A stretch of DNA of 64,000 bases from Bradysia coprophila (lineage: Eukaryota > Arthropoda > Insecta > Diptera > Sciaridae), in contig NC_050738.1 in NCBI RefSeq assembly GCF_014529535.1, forward strand, positions 1,984,001 to 2,048,000, read 5' to 3'. The notes under the pieces are model-generated. The model was not told where the DNA came from, made no database searches, and worked only from the letters and a program-made list of their open reading frames with translations. This document shows positions 48,571-60,703 of this stretch, one piece after another. The position numbers and the translations under genes were made by a program. The number at the start of each line of letters is the position of its first letter. Position 1 is the first letter of the stretch.

Positions 48571-50895
48571 GTACGATTACCATCGAGATGTAATATACTT
48601 CCCGATTCCAACGGCAGAAAGAGGTTTTACATAATTCAAAAATACTTTTCCCAATCGATCCGATTCCAAACCGTTTCTAAATTGATTTATAGACCCTGTA
48701 CAAGGATATGCATGTCGGAACTGAAGCCAAGTTTACTTTAAATCTGTTAATTAGAGACTTTTTTTTCGAAAATAAACTGAACTTTTAGTCCGACCAATTA
48801 TGCAATGATAATGAAAGGCGGCGGGTGTAAATTTTGAACAATATTTTTCCTTGTTAAATAGTGTAGCTAAAATATTGGTATAACGGTTATGCATATTATA
48901 TATCTCTGTCGGCATAAATAAATTCATACCTAACTGGGAAACGAAAATAAAATCGAAATAAATCATAGTTCAAACGATGCCATTCAAATTAGTTAAGCTG
49001 AGACGAGAAAAAAAGTCTTAATCACAGTCAATGATAAATTATATTTTTGCCTCGTACATATATCGTGAGAGTACTAACTCCGATAGATATATTTACCTAC
49101 AGCAACCCATAATTACTTCTCACCAAAAAAAATGTATTTATTTCGTTAACCCTCATTTTCATTCTAACAACACAAATAAAAATGAATCGTCAGCCATTTT
49201 CATCTGGAAAGTACATCTGCCCGATCTAACAGCATTGACAAACCGCCTTTTATTTGCAACAATTTGAAACCCCTCCTAAAAGCCCTAACATATAGAACTG
49301 CATATATGATCAAGGTGGATACAATATACATGGATGGATATGTAAAATGTATTGTCCTTTCGGTTCAAACAATTACATTTAACAATTTGTGAAAAATGTA
49401 ATAAAATTGTTAAGTCAATGGCATTTTCGACTCTGCACTACTCTAATGGTGCATCGGATCCATATGTACATGAGACCTACATATACAATCCGCTGCGCTG
49501 CTTTAAACGGAATGATAATGCCCGAATATGAAAAATCTTAATAATGAAATGTGTGATTTTGTTTGTTCACTGGCAAACAAATATTGTAAAACATTAGAAA
49601 CATGCAGGACCCCTTCTTCCATACACATTTTATCCGTACAAACTATACGTACATTGTGTTTAAACGCCGCTCCAGCAGCATCATTCATTCAATTCAAACG
49701 ATTTTCATGACAGGCGTGAAAAATCTTTTAGACCCCAGAAAATGCTCAACGCATAAAAAGTTATTACTACCCGAAAAAGTGTATATTTATGTATTTATTG
49801 TGTGCATGCATTTTCAATTTATAAAATAGAAGTTTTGGCTTTTCGGTTTTTTTTTTCCTTCATACTCTTCTAAAAGCCATTCACATATTTCGCTTCGAAT
49901 GCACATCGATGCTACACACAACGTATACAACATATATATCGCACACAAAGTTTTGATTTGTGTGTCTAAATTCAGCGTGAAGCGTGCGAAAATTGGTAAG
50001 CGTACAGCTGGTTTATTTGGAATTCAATGTGCAACGCGACATTATACAAATAATAATAAAAAAATTCTTCCTAACATGAATTTAGAAAAAAAAGAGAATC
50101 GGGCGATTGTGCTGTTCTTTTGATTCAATATAAGCATTAATTTTGGGATAATAATGTAGGAAATGGAAGATCGGTTTGTTTAGAAGCAGAACAACAACAA
50201 CTGAAAATTGACAATATAAGAAAAAGCTATGGTAACATCTGAACGCATTGAACATAATTGCTGTTTCGGACCATTGTTACGTAGTTGCACGCGTTACTAA
50301 AGTAAAGAATAGAATGCAATCTGCAGAAATGTTTTTCTGGTTTAAATAAATTAAATATAAAAATAAAAATTCAGAGTGAATCAGAGTTACAAGTACACCA
50401 TATGTTATCAGAAGCTATAACAAAAATAAACATCAAATTCTAAATCATTTGTCTCATATATAGCAAAATGTATGTTAGACCTAATGAAGTAATAGATGTT
50501 GTCCCATCAATCTCCAGAAAATACTTCGATCATAATGAGTACTAGATTTGATATGCTGGTGCTTACTTACTGCATAGTTCAAATCTTAGATGTCACAAAC
50601 ACCCCAACATCAGTTTTTTATCAAGGTTCTGAAAGAACCTTGGTTTTTATAAGATGCATATTTCGTACGATTTTATGTAGAATTTTACACCTTTTGCATG
50701 TAGACGTTGACATTTTTGGTGGTTGTCAGTTTAGTATTTTGAAAATCCAGTATCGCGAATGTAAAGTTTTGTATTTATTTAACATTCGGGACAATTTACC
50801 ATTAAATCTACTATGTAATAGTATTTTACTATGCTGGTGCATGTAACAAGGCTAATTCATGTATAGGCAATAACCTTTACATCACTCGCATAGTA
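48571..50895. other. Non-coding AT-rich region
   Basis: No gene recognised. An open frame of 116 codons at 50496-50846 begins within the GAAGTAATAGATG repeat copy at about 50460-50500 and has no domain. Confidence 0.4.
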
Positions 50896-50919
50896 AAACG
50901 TCGTACTACACACGGAAAA

Positions 50920-51010
50920 TAAAGTGATATCTCGTATCACGATGAGTAAAAGTACCTCGGGCTGCCGCCCTCGGATACTTTTTCTCATCTGGATACGAGA
51001 TATCACTTTA
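50920..51010. repeat. Strong hairpin with AAGTGATATCTCGTATC arms
   Basis: AAGTGATATCTCGTATCACG, then CCTCGGGCTGCCGCCCTCGG at the tip, then the complement of the arm. Over 30 bp can pair. The short GGGCTGCCGCCC core also recurs in the 34.5 and 47.5 kb hairpins. Confidence 0.7.
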
Positions 51011-51032
51011 CTTCCCTTGCATAGTAATGTAC

Positions 51033-51240
51033 TATTACATGACTAGGGATAAAAATATGAAAAGTAGAGTTTTCGTGTGAATTTTGTTGATCCGAGGCGA
51101 AGCCGAGGTCAAAAAACACACGAAAACGAGACTTTTCATTTTTATCCCGAGTTATGTAATGGATTATACATGCTGAGGGCGTCGAAAGAAGTGCTTAAAA
51201 CATGAAAAGTACGGTTTTCGACGCATGTAGCGTGTAAAAA
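51033..51240. repeat. Inverted copy of the 1-260 repeat
   Basis: GACTAGGGATAAAAATATGA, GTTGATCCGAGGCGAAGCC and GAGACTTTTCATTTTTATCC correspond in reverse order and strand to the start of this window. Same family, opposite orientation. Confidence 0.7.
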
Positions 51241-52904
51241 TATTGTGCAGACGCGTTTTTTCGAGTTTTTTTAAGAATTGTGTCAAAATTGTGTAAATTC
51301 GAAAATATTTTTTCATGAAAACCTTTTGCATATTTATTAATCCGTTGGAATAAATCTTTCTTCTTGGAGGACACTTCCGGTCTCTTTCCAACTTCATCCC
51401 AAAGGTAATCGTTTAAATATTTCATTTTTTTAAATTCAGAAGATGCTAACGGGCCATTTACAAATAAAGTACGGGGTCAAAACGAAACGATATTTTTCGT
51501 TAAATCGACTTCTGTAAAGGTTTGAATGTAAACTGGACAGTACCGTAAATGTTGTTCTGTTGGTAATCTTTCAATCCCTTCAATTCATTTATTTAGATAT
51601 CTCTCTACTGTAAAGTGCACTTGACGGTAGAGCAAGCGAATTTTCAGACGCCACCTCGAACCGAGCATAAATATCTATAAATGGATAAATCAGGAATAGA
51701 ACATTATTTCGTCTGCGAAATCGTTAAATGAATTGGTTAGATTCTCACCACAAAACAATTCTGGGTGTACATTGTACGTCCAGCAATGTTTGGTTGTTTA
51801 GCTATACTTTGTTTGTTCTAACTTATCTATTAATGTCGACTTAATGGTCATGTGATTGTTCCTTATGGATGATCCATAATTTCAATAAATTGTTCACGAT
51901 ATCAGACCTGTTATCTTCAGTGGAAATGTAAAAATTGAAAACGCAAGAAGATATTCAAATAACACACCAAGTACTATTGTGTAAGGCGGAAAAAATAGGT
52001 TCACGGTATCACAATTAGGTGCCTTCATCGCTAGTGTGTCCTTTTTTCGAAATGAAAAGAAAGACAAACTGTGCAGTTTTTGATTATAGTTTCGGACACG
52101 GTTTAACTGGAATTTACTGAAAAGAAGCAATAATTGCAACTAATGTTTACTGTCTTTTTGTTCGTGATTTTACTACTTCAGAAAAAAATAGTTTTTTTTT
52201 TCTTTTCTTCACGAAAAAGAAACACTGAGGCACATACACGGAATGAGCATATATGCGGAGTGAAGAGGCATAAATTTTGTTTATTATTTTATTGCTATGT
52301 TTTTGAAGAATGATTACTTAATGGTCGTGCAACTATTTTGTTATTTATTAGTTGCCATAACACAGTTTTCGACACACCATTCTACATGTGTAACTGGTAA
52401 AAACAACGTTCGTCTTTTTTCTTGTTCCTTGTACAGATTATATCGACACAAATCGTACACATAAAATGTATATATTCGAAGACATTCAATAATGTTTTCT
52501 TGTTAACAAGATTTGTGAAAATATTTACGCAGCTAAAGTTGTCAGTATTTTGTGTGGCATGTACACATTGAATAAGTGAAACGAACAACAATAGACTTTA
52601 CTTCTATAACGACGACGGATTATCGGGATCCCTGGTACTTTGAGGGTTCGGTTTAATTGAATTTGAAACGATTCGGTTTTGTCATTATCTTCAATTTTAC
52701 AAAATATTTTGAATTTAGCTAGGTTGATGCGGGGATAATGAGTGAGCAAGGATGTGGTGTGTCTGTCTGTGGAAGAATTTCGATATTTTGCGCCAAAACT
52801 GTATTTATATCGAAAAGTGGCACCAACTAGGTCGGTCACAGTAACATGATCAAACAAATAAGTAGATCCTACTATCCTAGCGTACAATGTGTGAGAGAGT
52901 TTTG

Positions 52905-53050
52905 AGATTTTTCTCGGGTTCTCAGTTCTTACATGAAAATGTTTTTGAGGATCTGTTTTGCACGATTGATTTTAGGCACTTTCGTTCGGGCTACAACTAG
53001 CGAATTGCCTAAAATCAACCGTTCAAAACAGATACACAAAGAACTATTAG
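52905..53050. repeat. Palindromic TTTTAGGC repeat, copy 3
   Basis: CACGATTGATTTTAGGCACT faces GCGAATTGCCTAAAATCAAC around GGGCTACAACTA. The inverted halves are complete here. Confidence 0.6.
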
Positions 53051-53115
53051 TGAGTCGGCCATATATCATTTACACTCCAATACTATCAAAAAGTAAAGTA
53101 AAAACTACAAACAGC

Positions 53116-53310
53116 TAGTCATCTGCTATCGACAACATCGACAAAACTATCAACTAAGCTCCGGAAGTGTAACCTTATGTAGCAAAGGGCATGTCAAACT
53201 GATGAAGTTAAAGATTTTTCACCACACACTAAACGGCACATTAAACAAATGAAGTAACAGATTCGATGTCAATATGACAATAATAGTCAAGCGTTTGTAA
53301 AAGATTGAAA
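53116..53310 (+). repeat. AATGAAGTAAAAGATTT repeat family, copy
   Basis: It has the CATCTGCTATCGACAACATCG start, two internal AATGAAGTAA-type words and the CGTTTGTAAAAGATTG end typical of the family. Confidence 0.6.
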
Positions 53311-54216
53311 GCAAACAGAAAGCAATTTGTAACAGAAAATGAAGTGTTCCATTTACAAGTACGGTCGTCTTGAAATTCCCATTTATATAAATCTGCCAAT
53401 CAAATCAACATTCTGAAAATTGTTTCCGTTATTACTCCACGATAGATCTACTTATTGTTACATCAAACTATTTTTTTCGTCTCTTAATGAACCGTCACAT
53501 ACCAAACGATCTTAAAATTCTTAAAACTAACAATGTTGATGAGCGCAAAAAGTCTCGTGTCTAAAGTCGTTCCACGAAAATTGGTGTTTTTTTCCTGTTG
53601 TCTTTTTTTTATCATTCTAAAATATGCGTTACATATCGCCCAGTAGTATGACTTAATGTTACCGAGTCAAATATGATTCGTTACTAATATTGAAGAGCAG
53701 TTTTTCGGTAGATTTTGTATGGTGCATTGTTTATTGTTATGAATTTGTTACAAAATATTTTTAAATGGTTACACAGACACGGATGGATAGGGTAGACAGA
53801 ATTGATTTTTTCGTTTTAAGAGTAAAACAAGTTCCACTTATTTATGCTGGTGATGCATGTTTAGATGAGGTGCTTTTTTAAAGGATAATTGACCAATTAA
53901 TATGCTTACATTAAAGAAAGTGAAGCCATTCGATGTGATTAGAAAATTTGGGTTTTGTTTGTGGTATTTAGTGATGCTTGAAACGCTTATTGACCTCTTT
54001 TGAGTTGAAATTATTTGTGGATAAATTGGCGAGAAACTATACCCAACCCATCTGTTAATGACAACGAATACTAAATTAATTGACGATTTTAGAATATTGA
54101 AAGAAAGGAGCGAAAATGTGTACCAACCGAAGTACTAGATTCAATGACTGCAATGTCAATACTACTGCAGCTTTAAGGAAGGTTGAATATAGGTCGTTTA
54201 AGAGTAATCTGTTCTT

Positions 54217-54246
54217 TAACCATGTCTAACCATGTCTAACCATGTC
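54217..54246 (+). repeat. Tandem repeat (CATGTCTAAC)x3
   Basis: Three near-perfect copies of a 10-bp unit. Confidence 0.7.
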
Positions 54247-55237
54247 AAAATGAACATCGATTAATTTAAATTGAATTTACATACCAGTTCCGAATAACTC
54301 ACCAACAAATGGCGAGTATAATTGCAAAACTCCTTTCAAATAAACCGATATAAAGGAACTACGGAAAAGTCTCATCAATTCCGACATTTATATTCCAGCA
54401 CACAACGGATAATCTTCTGTGACAAAAAGAAAATCGGATAACAACAAAAAATATTTTCCTTTACGCAGCCATGGCTCGGCGGAGATAATTTACAACTTGA
54501 AATCCATTTATTTACCCAAAACGAAATTAAATATTTGCGTTTACAGTACAATGGTCCTTTAGACTTAAAGTCAAGTTATTAAACGAAACAAACAATTCTC
54601 AACATCATCCTTTTGCCCTCAGGCATGCGAATATTATAATCTCATAATCCGAATCTCATCTTTCAAAAATAAGAAGAAAATAACAGACGACTTCACCTTA
54701 TTCTTTGGCACTGATTGGCATTAACACTTGATTACTTCGATTCTTGTACATCGAAAAGTGTGTACATATACAGCAAATAGAGAGGCAACGTATTCTACCA
54801 TATTATCGTCGTGTCAACACAGACAGTTGTGGAGAAGAAGAAAAAAATTATGGCAAAATAGATGACATAAGTAGATTTGCCACACAGGAGAAAAATATTA
54901 TCTTAAGAAACATTATTCCATTTTCATACAGAGGAGACAGGTCTTATTATTGGAATTGAGATGTGAAATTTTGTTGTTGTTTTCTTTTCAACTTTATAAT
55001 TGTTAACAGGATGGGCTCGTTTGGTATTGCCTGAGGAATTCGTTCATTATTAATTTTACAAAATAAGGCGAAATTGATTTCTCTGTTTGCTGTGGTAAGG
55101 ATTCTAAATTGTTTGGGTTAGTTGGAGTTGTTAGGATTGTAATTTGTTTTTGAAACCTTTTTTCGAAAATCACAACAACTACTTCTAATACGGAATCTAC
55201 GTTTTTGGGTCATTCTTCGTATCGATTTTGATTTTTA

Positions 55238-56275
55238 GCCCCGTACGAAGTACGAAGGGGCTTATAGGATTACGATGCCGTGTGTAATTGATGGAATTCT
55301 AAGCAGACGGTAAGGGCAAAGTGTTTGCCTATGTTCATAGATAACGAATCCGCAATAAAAATTTTGTCCGTCCGTCCGTCCGTCTGTCCGTCTGTCCGTC
55401 CGTCTGTCACGTCGATATCTTGAGTAAATCAAATCCGATTTAAAATTTTTTTTTTTCCCTGAAAGATAGTCAAAATAATGAGGCTAAGTTCGAAGATGGG
55501 CGATTTTGGGTCAACCCTTCCGGAGCTGGGGCCCAATAAGTGCCTAACTGTTTTCGACGATATCTCCAGACATTTAAGCACTACACTTGTAAGTGATACG
55601 TCAAATAAAAGGTATTTACAATACCGATCGACAAAAAAAAAAGTTTATGGAAATTAGATGACCGACTCGTGAGTTAGACCCCTTGGTGTGAACTAGGTAC
55701 AGGGCGGCAAGCCGTTTTTGCTTGTAGGTTGGCCAAATTTGAACGTATTTAGATTGCTTTTGCTTTATTAGATAGTTATTGACCGTACCAATCAGGGAAA
55801 AAAAAGTTTATGAAATTCGATTCACCGGAGCGTGAGCTAGGTCTCTTGGAGTGAGCTTATATGTGGCTACTCGGCCGTACAGTGAAGGTGGTGTATTTTG
55901 TTAATATCTCGAGTAAACTTTGACCGAATTTCAATTTTTTTTTTTTGAAAGGTACTAACGAATGTAAAGCAGCCGTACTACTTTCCACCTCCTAACAAAA
56001 TGGCCGTCGGCCGCCGTTTTGGATTTTTGTAAAATCAATATAAATCGGTGAAAATGATAATTCCAAAATCACTGATCAGTGGGAAGTGTAGTTTGTGTTA
56101 CTTTTGAAAGGAACGTCGTACGGGGCTTCGTAATTGCGCTATGCGCAATTTTTAAGACGTACACATTGCATAATAATTTTACGACGTTTACGGGCGCAAT
56201 AGGCTTACGGTAAGATTAGGGCGACGGACGATGTAGGGTCACGTGCGCAATAGATGTACGGGTTTGTACGGGGCT
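55238..56275. mobile_element. 1.04 kb element with AGCCCCGTAC ends
   Basis: The ends AGCCCCGTAC and GTACGGGGCT are inverted. The left end also repeats GTACGAAGTACGAAGGGGC. A CCGT/CTGT microsatellite (55369-55410) sits inside. Next comes a block with ATATCTTGAGTAAATC and ATGAGGCTAAGTTCGAAGAT, which it shares with the tandem units at 42 and 61 kb. Non-autonomous. No clear target duplication. Confidence 0.6.
55369..55410 (+). repeat. CCGT/CTGT microsatellite
   Basis: About ten units of GTCC with CTGT variants in a pure run within the larger element. Confidence 0.85.
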
Positions 56276-56871
56276 CAGTCGCAGCAAACGCTCCGACTGT
56301 TCTGACGGCTCGTTTTTTATTCTTTCAAAGCTCTTACTACCACTGCATTCAGTACTAAACTAAATGTAAATAGTAGAGCATCTGTTTCGATGCTCTGAAA
56401 AAGCACGAACGAATGCAGAAAGTAGCTAAATTGGTTAACATTATAGAATATGTGAAAAGCACAGACCAGTGGTCCCACTAAAAATTTCCTGTCCTGCGGT
56501 AGGACATGTAGGACAATATTTTCATATGCAGAGTGATAGGACTTGTTCATAGTTCATATTTGTATTTCGTTGCCCGAACTAACTACGACATTCTACCTTT
56601 CTTGTTCCTCTTTTCTCGTACTCAGGCTTGACTTCTTCGTGCTGACAAGCACCAATTTCAAGACTTTCGGAATGATGAAAACAAGAAATCTCCAATATCA
56701 TGACCAGTGTTGTGGTCCTATGAATCAAATATGACTCCATTGAACAAGATTCATTTGTTGACTGTGACTACTTCTACTTCTCATTTTTCTTGGGAATGTA
56801 GCTTTCTTTGACACCCGATTTTCCATCAGTAGATGGCAATCACTTTTGTAAACTTTCTAACGCTAGTTAAC

Positions 56872-57078
56872 CTGTTACAGACGGCTGTCATCTGTTATCG
56901 ACCACGACAGCAATAATAAGCGACAAGCTCTGACTGATGAGGTCTTATATAGCAAAAAGCATGTTCAAAACAAATGAAGTAAAAGATTTCTGAAATCAAT
57001 CTCTGAAAATCTTCGATCAAATGAAGTAATAGTTTGAACGGTAAAACTGGTAATATGCTTGCCGTCCTGTGTAAGGGA
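56872..57078 (+). repeat. AATGAAGTAAAAGATTT repeat family, copy
   Basis: The left end (CCTGTTACAGACGGC) and the right end (GCCGTCCTGTGTAAGG) are inverted. The interior has the CATCTGTTATCGACCACGAC and AACAAATGAAGTAAAAGATT blocks. Best full-length copy. Confidence 0.65.
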
Positions 57079-57274
57079 AGAGTGTCTAAACTCATTTTGA
57101 CTATTTTAATTGATTTTGTTTTTTAGCTTCATTTGATAGGCATTTCATCTGTGGAATGAAAATGAGGAACGCCAGCTCGCTGTGATTCACTTCAGGTTAT
57201 ACTCTTCACTGAGTATATAGAAGTAAAGGACGGATTAGGCTTAGTCCAACCAATAACGAATCACTAACGGAAGT

Positions 57275-57339
57275 CGAACAATTTTGCGAATCATTCATAC
57301 AATGTGTGAATCCATTCACACATTGTCGCAAAATTGTTC
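57275..57339. repeat. Perfect-stem hairpin
   Basis: GAACAATTTTGCGAA..ACAATGTGTGAAT and its complement with a short loop (TCC) near 57312. One arm has a 9-nt bulge. Confidence 0.65.
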
Positions 57340-58264
57340 ATTCCCCGAACGAGAAGGAAAATGTAAGTCACAGAAGAGTAATTCTCGTCTTTATCCGAAT
57401 CTACCAGATCTACTCTAAGATTGTGATTTTCACGTACAAGTTGACTCTCCATGTACCTTGGGCATTAAATTCGAGTGCAGACTACATTAGGAACCGAATA
57501 AAAGTTTTATTTTTATAGAAATGTGTGAGAATGGCTTAGCAAAAATGTCCTACGCAGGACAGTAGGACAAGTAGGACGAATTTTCAAAATGTAGGACAAA
57601 GTAGGAAAGTAGGACACTGTGCGAGCGCTGACAGACATTTCCCCAAATTTTCTTAAAGGGAAAATTTGAAAAAATGTTCTCTTCCAGGAAAATGTAATTT
57701 CAATTTTTTTCCTGAGGTCAATACAGCATTTTCCACAACAAAAGCCTCCGAAGTTTCAGCTAAGTTAGACTCGCATGCGTTGTAAAAAGTCGCCTTCGTG
57801 ATATTAAGCAGAATATATTAAATATATTACAATCTTGTTGGTCACAATTTTATATTTAAAAGGAGAAGAGCTAAAAACAAAACTTTTGATATGTTGTAGG
57901 CATAAGTGGAGAAACATCCAACCTTAAACTATTTTTTTCCAAAATGTTGTGTTACTACTGTGATAGGATTTAATTGTGAACATTCTGGTTGCACCTCGTT
58001 TGAGATTAACCTTTTGCACTCGGTAAACTACGTAATAATCGAGTCTTCAACTTTTTTAACTCGAGTATTTTGATACAGAATCTACTACTTCATTTGTTTT
58101 AATACTCATTTTCCTAGAAATAAAAACACATTAGCCAGTGCTCAACGCTTATTTTCGTCGTAGCTGACGTTACCAGTTTAATTGAACAGTGTAGTTTACC
58201 TCTATGGTGTAGTCAGCTGAAATTTCGATGAAGAAAACTTTCTTCGAACTATTGAAACGACTCC

Positions 58265-58270
58265 TTTATT
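58265..58270 (-). terminator. Polyadenylation signal of the SLC6 gene
   Basis: AATAAA on the minus strand, about 55 nt downstream of the stop codon at 58324-58326. Confidence 0.6.
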
Positions 58271-58323
58271 AAAAATGACGAATCTTAAATAACATTTTCT
58301 AACCGTTTAACCCCCTTGCCGTT

Positions 58324-60402
58324 CTACGGCAATTGTGTTCTATCAATGCGAATTCCATCCTTTTCCTGTGGTCCCCAATTTTCTGTTGCTGTTAACAACT
58401 GCCTGAACGTCCGCTTGCCTCTAACCACATCAATCAAATTCTTCACCACGAATACAATCAACGGCATCAGGGTTATCAGTCCGAACAAGTATCCTATGCC
58501 GTCAGCCCATTCCGGGAACGTATAGCCACGGAACACTGTTGGATTGAGATCTGTCAGACTGAAAACGAATATGGCTACAACAACCGCTGGCGTTATGACA
58601 ATCCATGTGCACTTCCAATAAAGTTGGGTGATTTTCGGTATTTTCATACCCATTTCGGTGACGTTTGCGAACAGTTTATTGACGCCGTAAATCCAGGCGA
58701 TAATAACTATTTCCAACAGACCGATGATGAAGAAATTCCAACTGGCTGTGTGCCATTCGATTAACGTTTGAAGATAAATTCCACCTGGACAAATTAGCGG
58801 CAAAGCAGCAACAAAGCAACTCAGACAAACTCCTGCGACAACTCTCCATTCGTGTTCTCGCAAATGAGGCCACTGATCGATGATTGATGACGTCATCATT
58901 TGAATTGCACCAAACTGGGTGCCTATTCCCAGGATCAACATCATAAAGAAGAAGAGAAAAGCCCATAAATGTGGCACAGGCATAAGCAAAATAGCTTCGG
59001 GGTATGTTATGAACACGAGTCCCGGTCCGGACGCTGTAACTGTTTCGATTGGCACGTTCATTTTGTGGGCTAGAAAGCCCAAAATAGCAAACACCACAAT
59101 TCCATTGTAAATGGCTGTGCCGAAGTTAATGAACGAGACGGTAACCGCGTCAAAGTGGCAATTGTTTTGGAACTGGTTCGAGAGCAAAATTAGATTCGTC
59201 GGTTCGTAAAACAACAAAGGAAATTTACCTTGTTAAATGATGCAAGAACAATCAGAGTACCCCATGCAATACCAAAGGAAAAGAACACCTGACTAGTGGC
59301 ATCTGCCCAAACGTTTGCTGATGGTAACAGCTCCCATTGCGGCGATATGAAATACAAAATTCCGTTGCTCGAACCTTCCATTGTCAGAGCACGAACGAGT
59401 AGGGCCGTTAAGATAACATACGGAAATGTGGCTGTGAAATAAACAACTTTGCCAATTGATTTCACCCCTCTAAAAACGCAAAAGAACGCAAATGTCCAAG
59501 CTACAGCTAAACACAGAGCTAAATGCCACTGAGGATAGCCCCAGTCATTTGTCCACGTTGCGTTACCGATTCCCACTACATTTTCACTGAAATGGGTATG
59601 ATGGCACGTTAAATTCATAGGATTCGCTGGTCAAATGGTCTTACTAAAAAAATTCTTCAGCTGCAAGTTTCCGCGTAATTACTTCGTTGATTGGAACTTC
59701 CTGGCTCACCGTTCCATTGAAGCATAAGTTAACATCACGCCCCGTCAGACCATTTGCAGAACAAATTTCTTCAACGGTCTGGCATCGACCTTGGAAGAAT
59801 AACTGATCGCTAGCGTTTCCAGCATTGTTTTCCTGACATAAGATATCTCGTGCCATGCTGTAACAATCTAAGAATGTACGCGTAAGCGACACATTTCATT
59901 CAAACTCACTCTCTGTATTCCAAGAATTATCACAATTTCCGTAAATCAAATTCGGAAAAAATGATACCCACATGTAGTACAAAATCCATGCTATGATAAC
60001 CATGTAGTAAATGGTGATAAACATATTTGTTACCAGCGAACAATATCCAAGTCCTGTAACGAACGTGTTAAATAGATGGAATGGAGAACGAATAAATTTA
60101 CCTTTGAACAAAGGCGTAAGAAACGAAAACACTTTTATAGGCCCAAGGGCGCTGTACTGCCCAATTACAAGTTCCACAAAGAATACCGGCATTCCGACAA
60201 GTAATACCATGATAAGGAACGGAATCAGGAATGCACCGCCTCCATTGCGGAAGCAGAGATAAGGAAAGCGCCATACATTACCGAGTCCTAATGCGTAATT
60301 CATGCAAGCAAAAAGGAATTCAATCGGTTTGCCCCAGTTTCCGCGATCAGGTGCCTCGGTTGATGGTGAGTTTTGCTTTGTCTCGTTTTCCGCAACGGTC
60401 AT
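58324..60402 (-). CDS. SLC6 family sodium/chloride-dependent transporter, five exons
   Basis: The exons on the minus strand are 60402-60102, 60053-59910, 59867-59645, 59586-59229 and 59172-58324, in frame (624 aa). The introns are only 48, 42, 58 and 56 nt. The start MTVAENE has a CAAAATG context. An upstream in-frame ATG (60462) is less likely. TM1 carries the family signature NYALGLGNVWRFPYLC and GGGAFLIPF. The large second outer loop has a Cys pair (GNCDNSWNTENC) and several N-glycosylation sites. TM6 reads SFGIAWGTLIVLASFNKF, and GLGTQF-type sequence (GIGTQFGAIQMMTSSI) marks TM8. The residue that is Asp in monoamine carriers is Gly39, so an amino-acid, GABA or glycine-like substrate is likelier than a monoamine. 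About twelve membrane helices are expected at the plasma membrane. Substrate not decided. Confidence 0.93.
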
Positions 60403-60703
60403 TTTGAATATTTTGTGTCGATATGCAAATTCGAAACGAAAATAATAAAAAAAAAATTCCACTAAAAAACAACCGATCTGTGTTTGTCACACCGCACGTT
60501 CGCTTCGGTCTTGCGATAATCGACAAATGATACACAATCACAACACTGATTTAGAAGCTAGTTGATAATTGCTAGAATGAGATAAGGCCCTAAAAGCAAT
60601 CACAGTCAATTCGTCTGTGATTGTGTGGAATAAAACGCTTGTTAAGGTACTTCAGTAACTAGAGTAGATAGGGAACATGAGAACTAAAAGACTTTCGATA
60701 ATT
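60403..60703. other. 5' flank of the SLC6 gene
   Basis: Presumed promoter and 5' UTR on the minus strand. No TATA box is clear. No repeat is visible before the tandem-repeat element begins at about 60704. Confidence 0.4.

Larger units (their letters stand above)
51241..55237. other. Gene-poor region
   Basis: Contains a TTTTAGGC palindrome (52905-53050), a repeat copy (53116-53310) and a 10-bp tandem repeat at 54217-54246. The minus-strand frame at 52525-52887 (120 codons) has no recognised motif. Confidence 0.45.

Noticed and set aside
52525..52887. 120-codon minus-strand frame
   Set aside because: No recognised domain or splice context. A frame of this length is not rare by chance in a 64 kb window.
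60403..60462. Upstream ATG of the SLC6 gene as start
   Set aside because: The added segment is rich in Phe and Tyr, unlike SLC6 N-termini. The ATG at 60402 has a better context.
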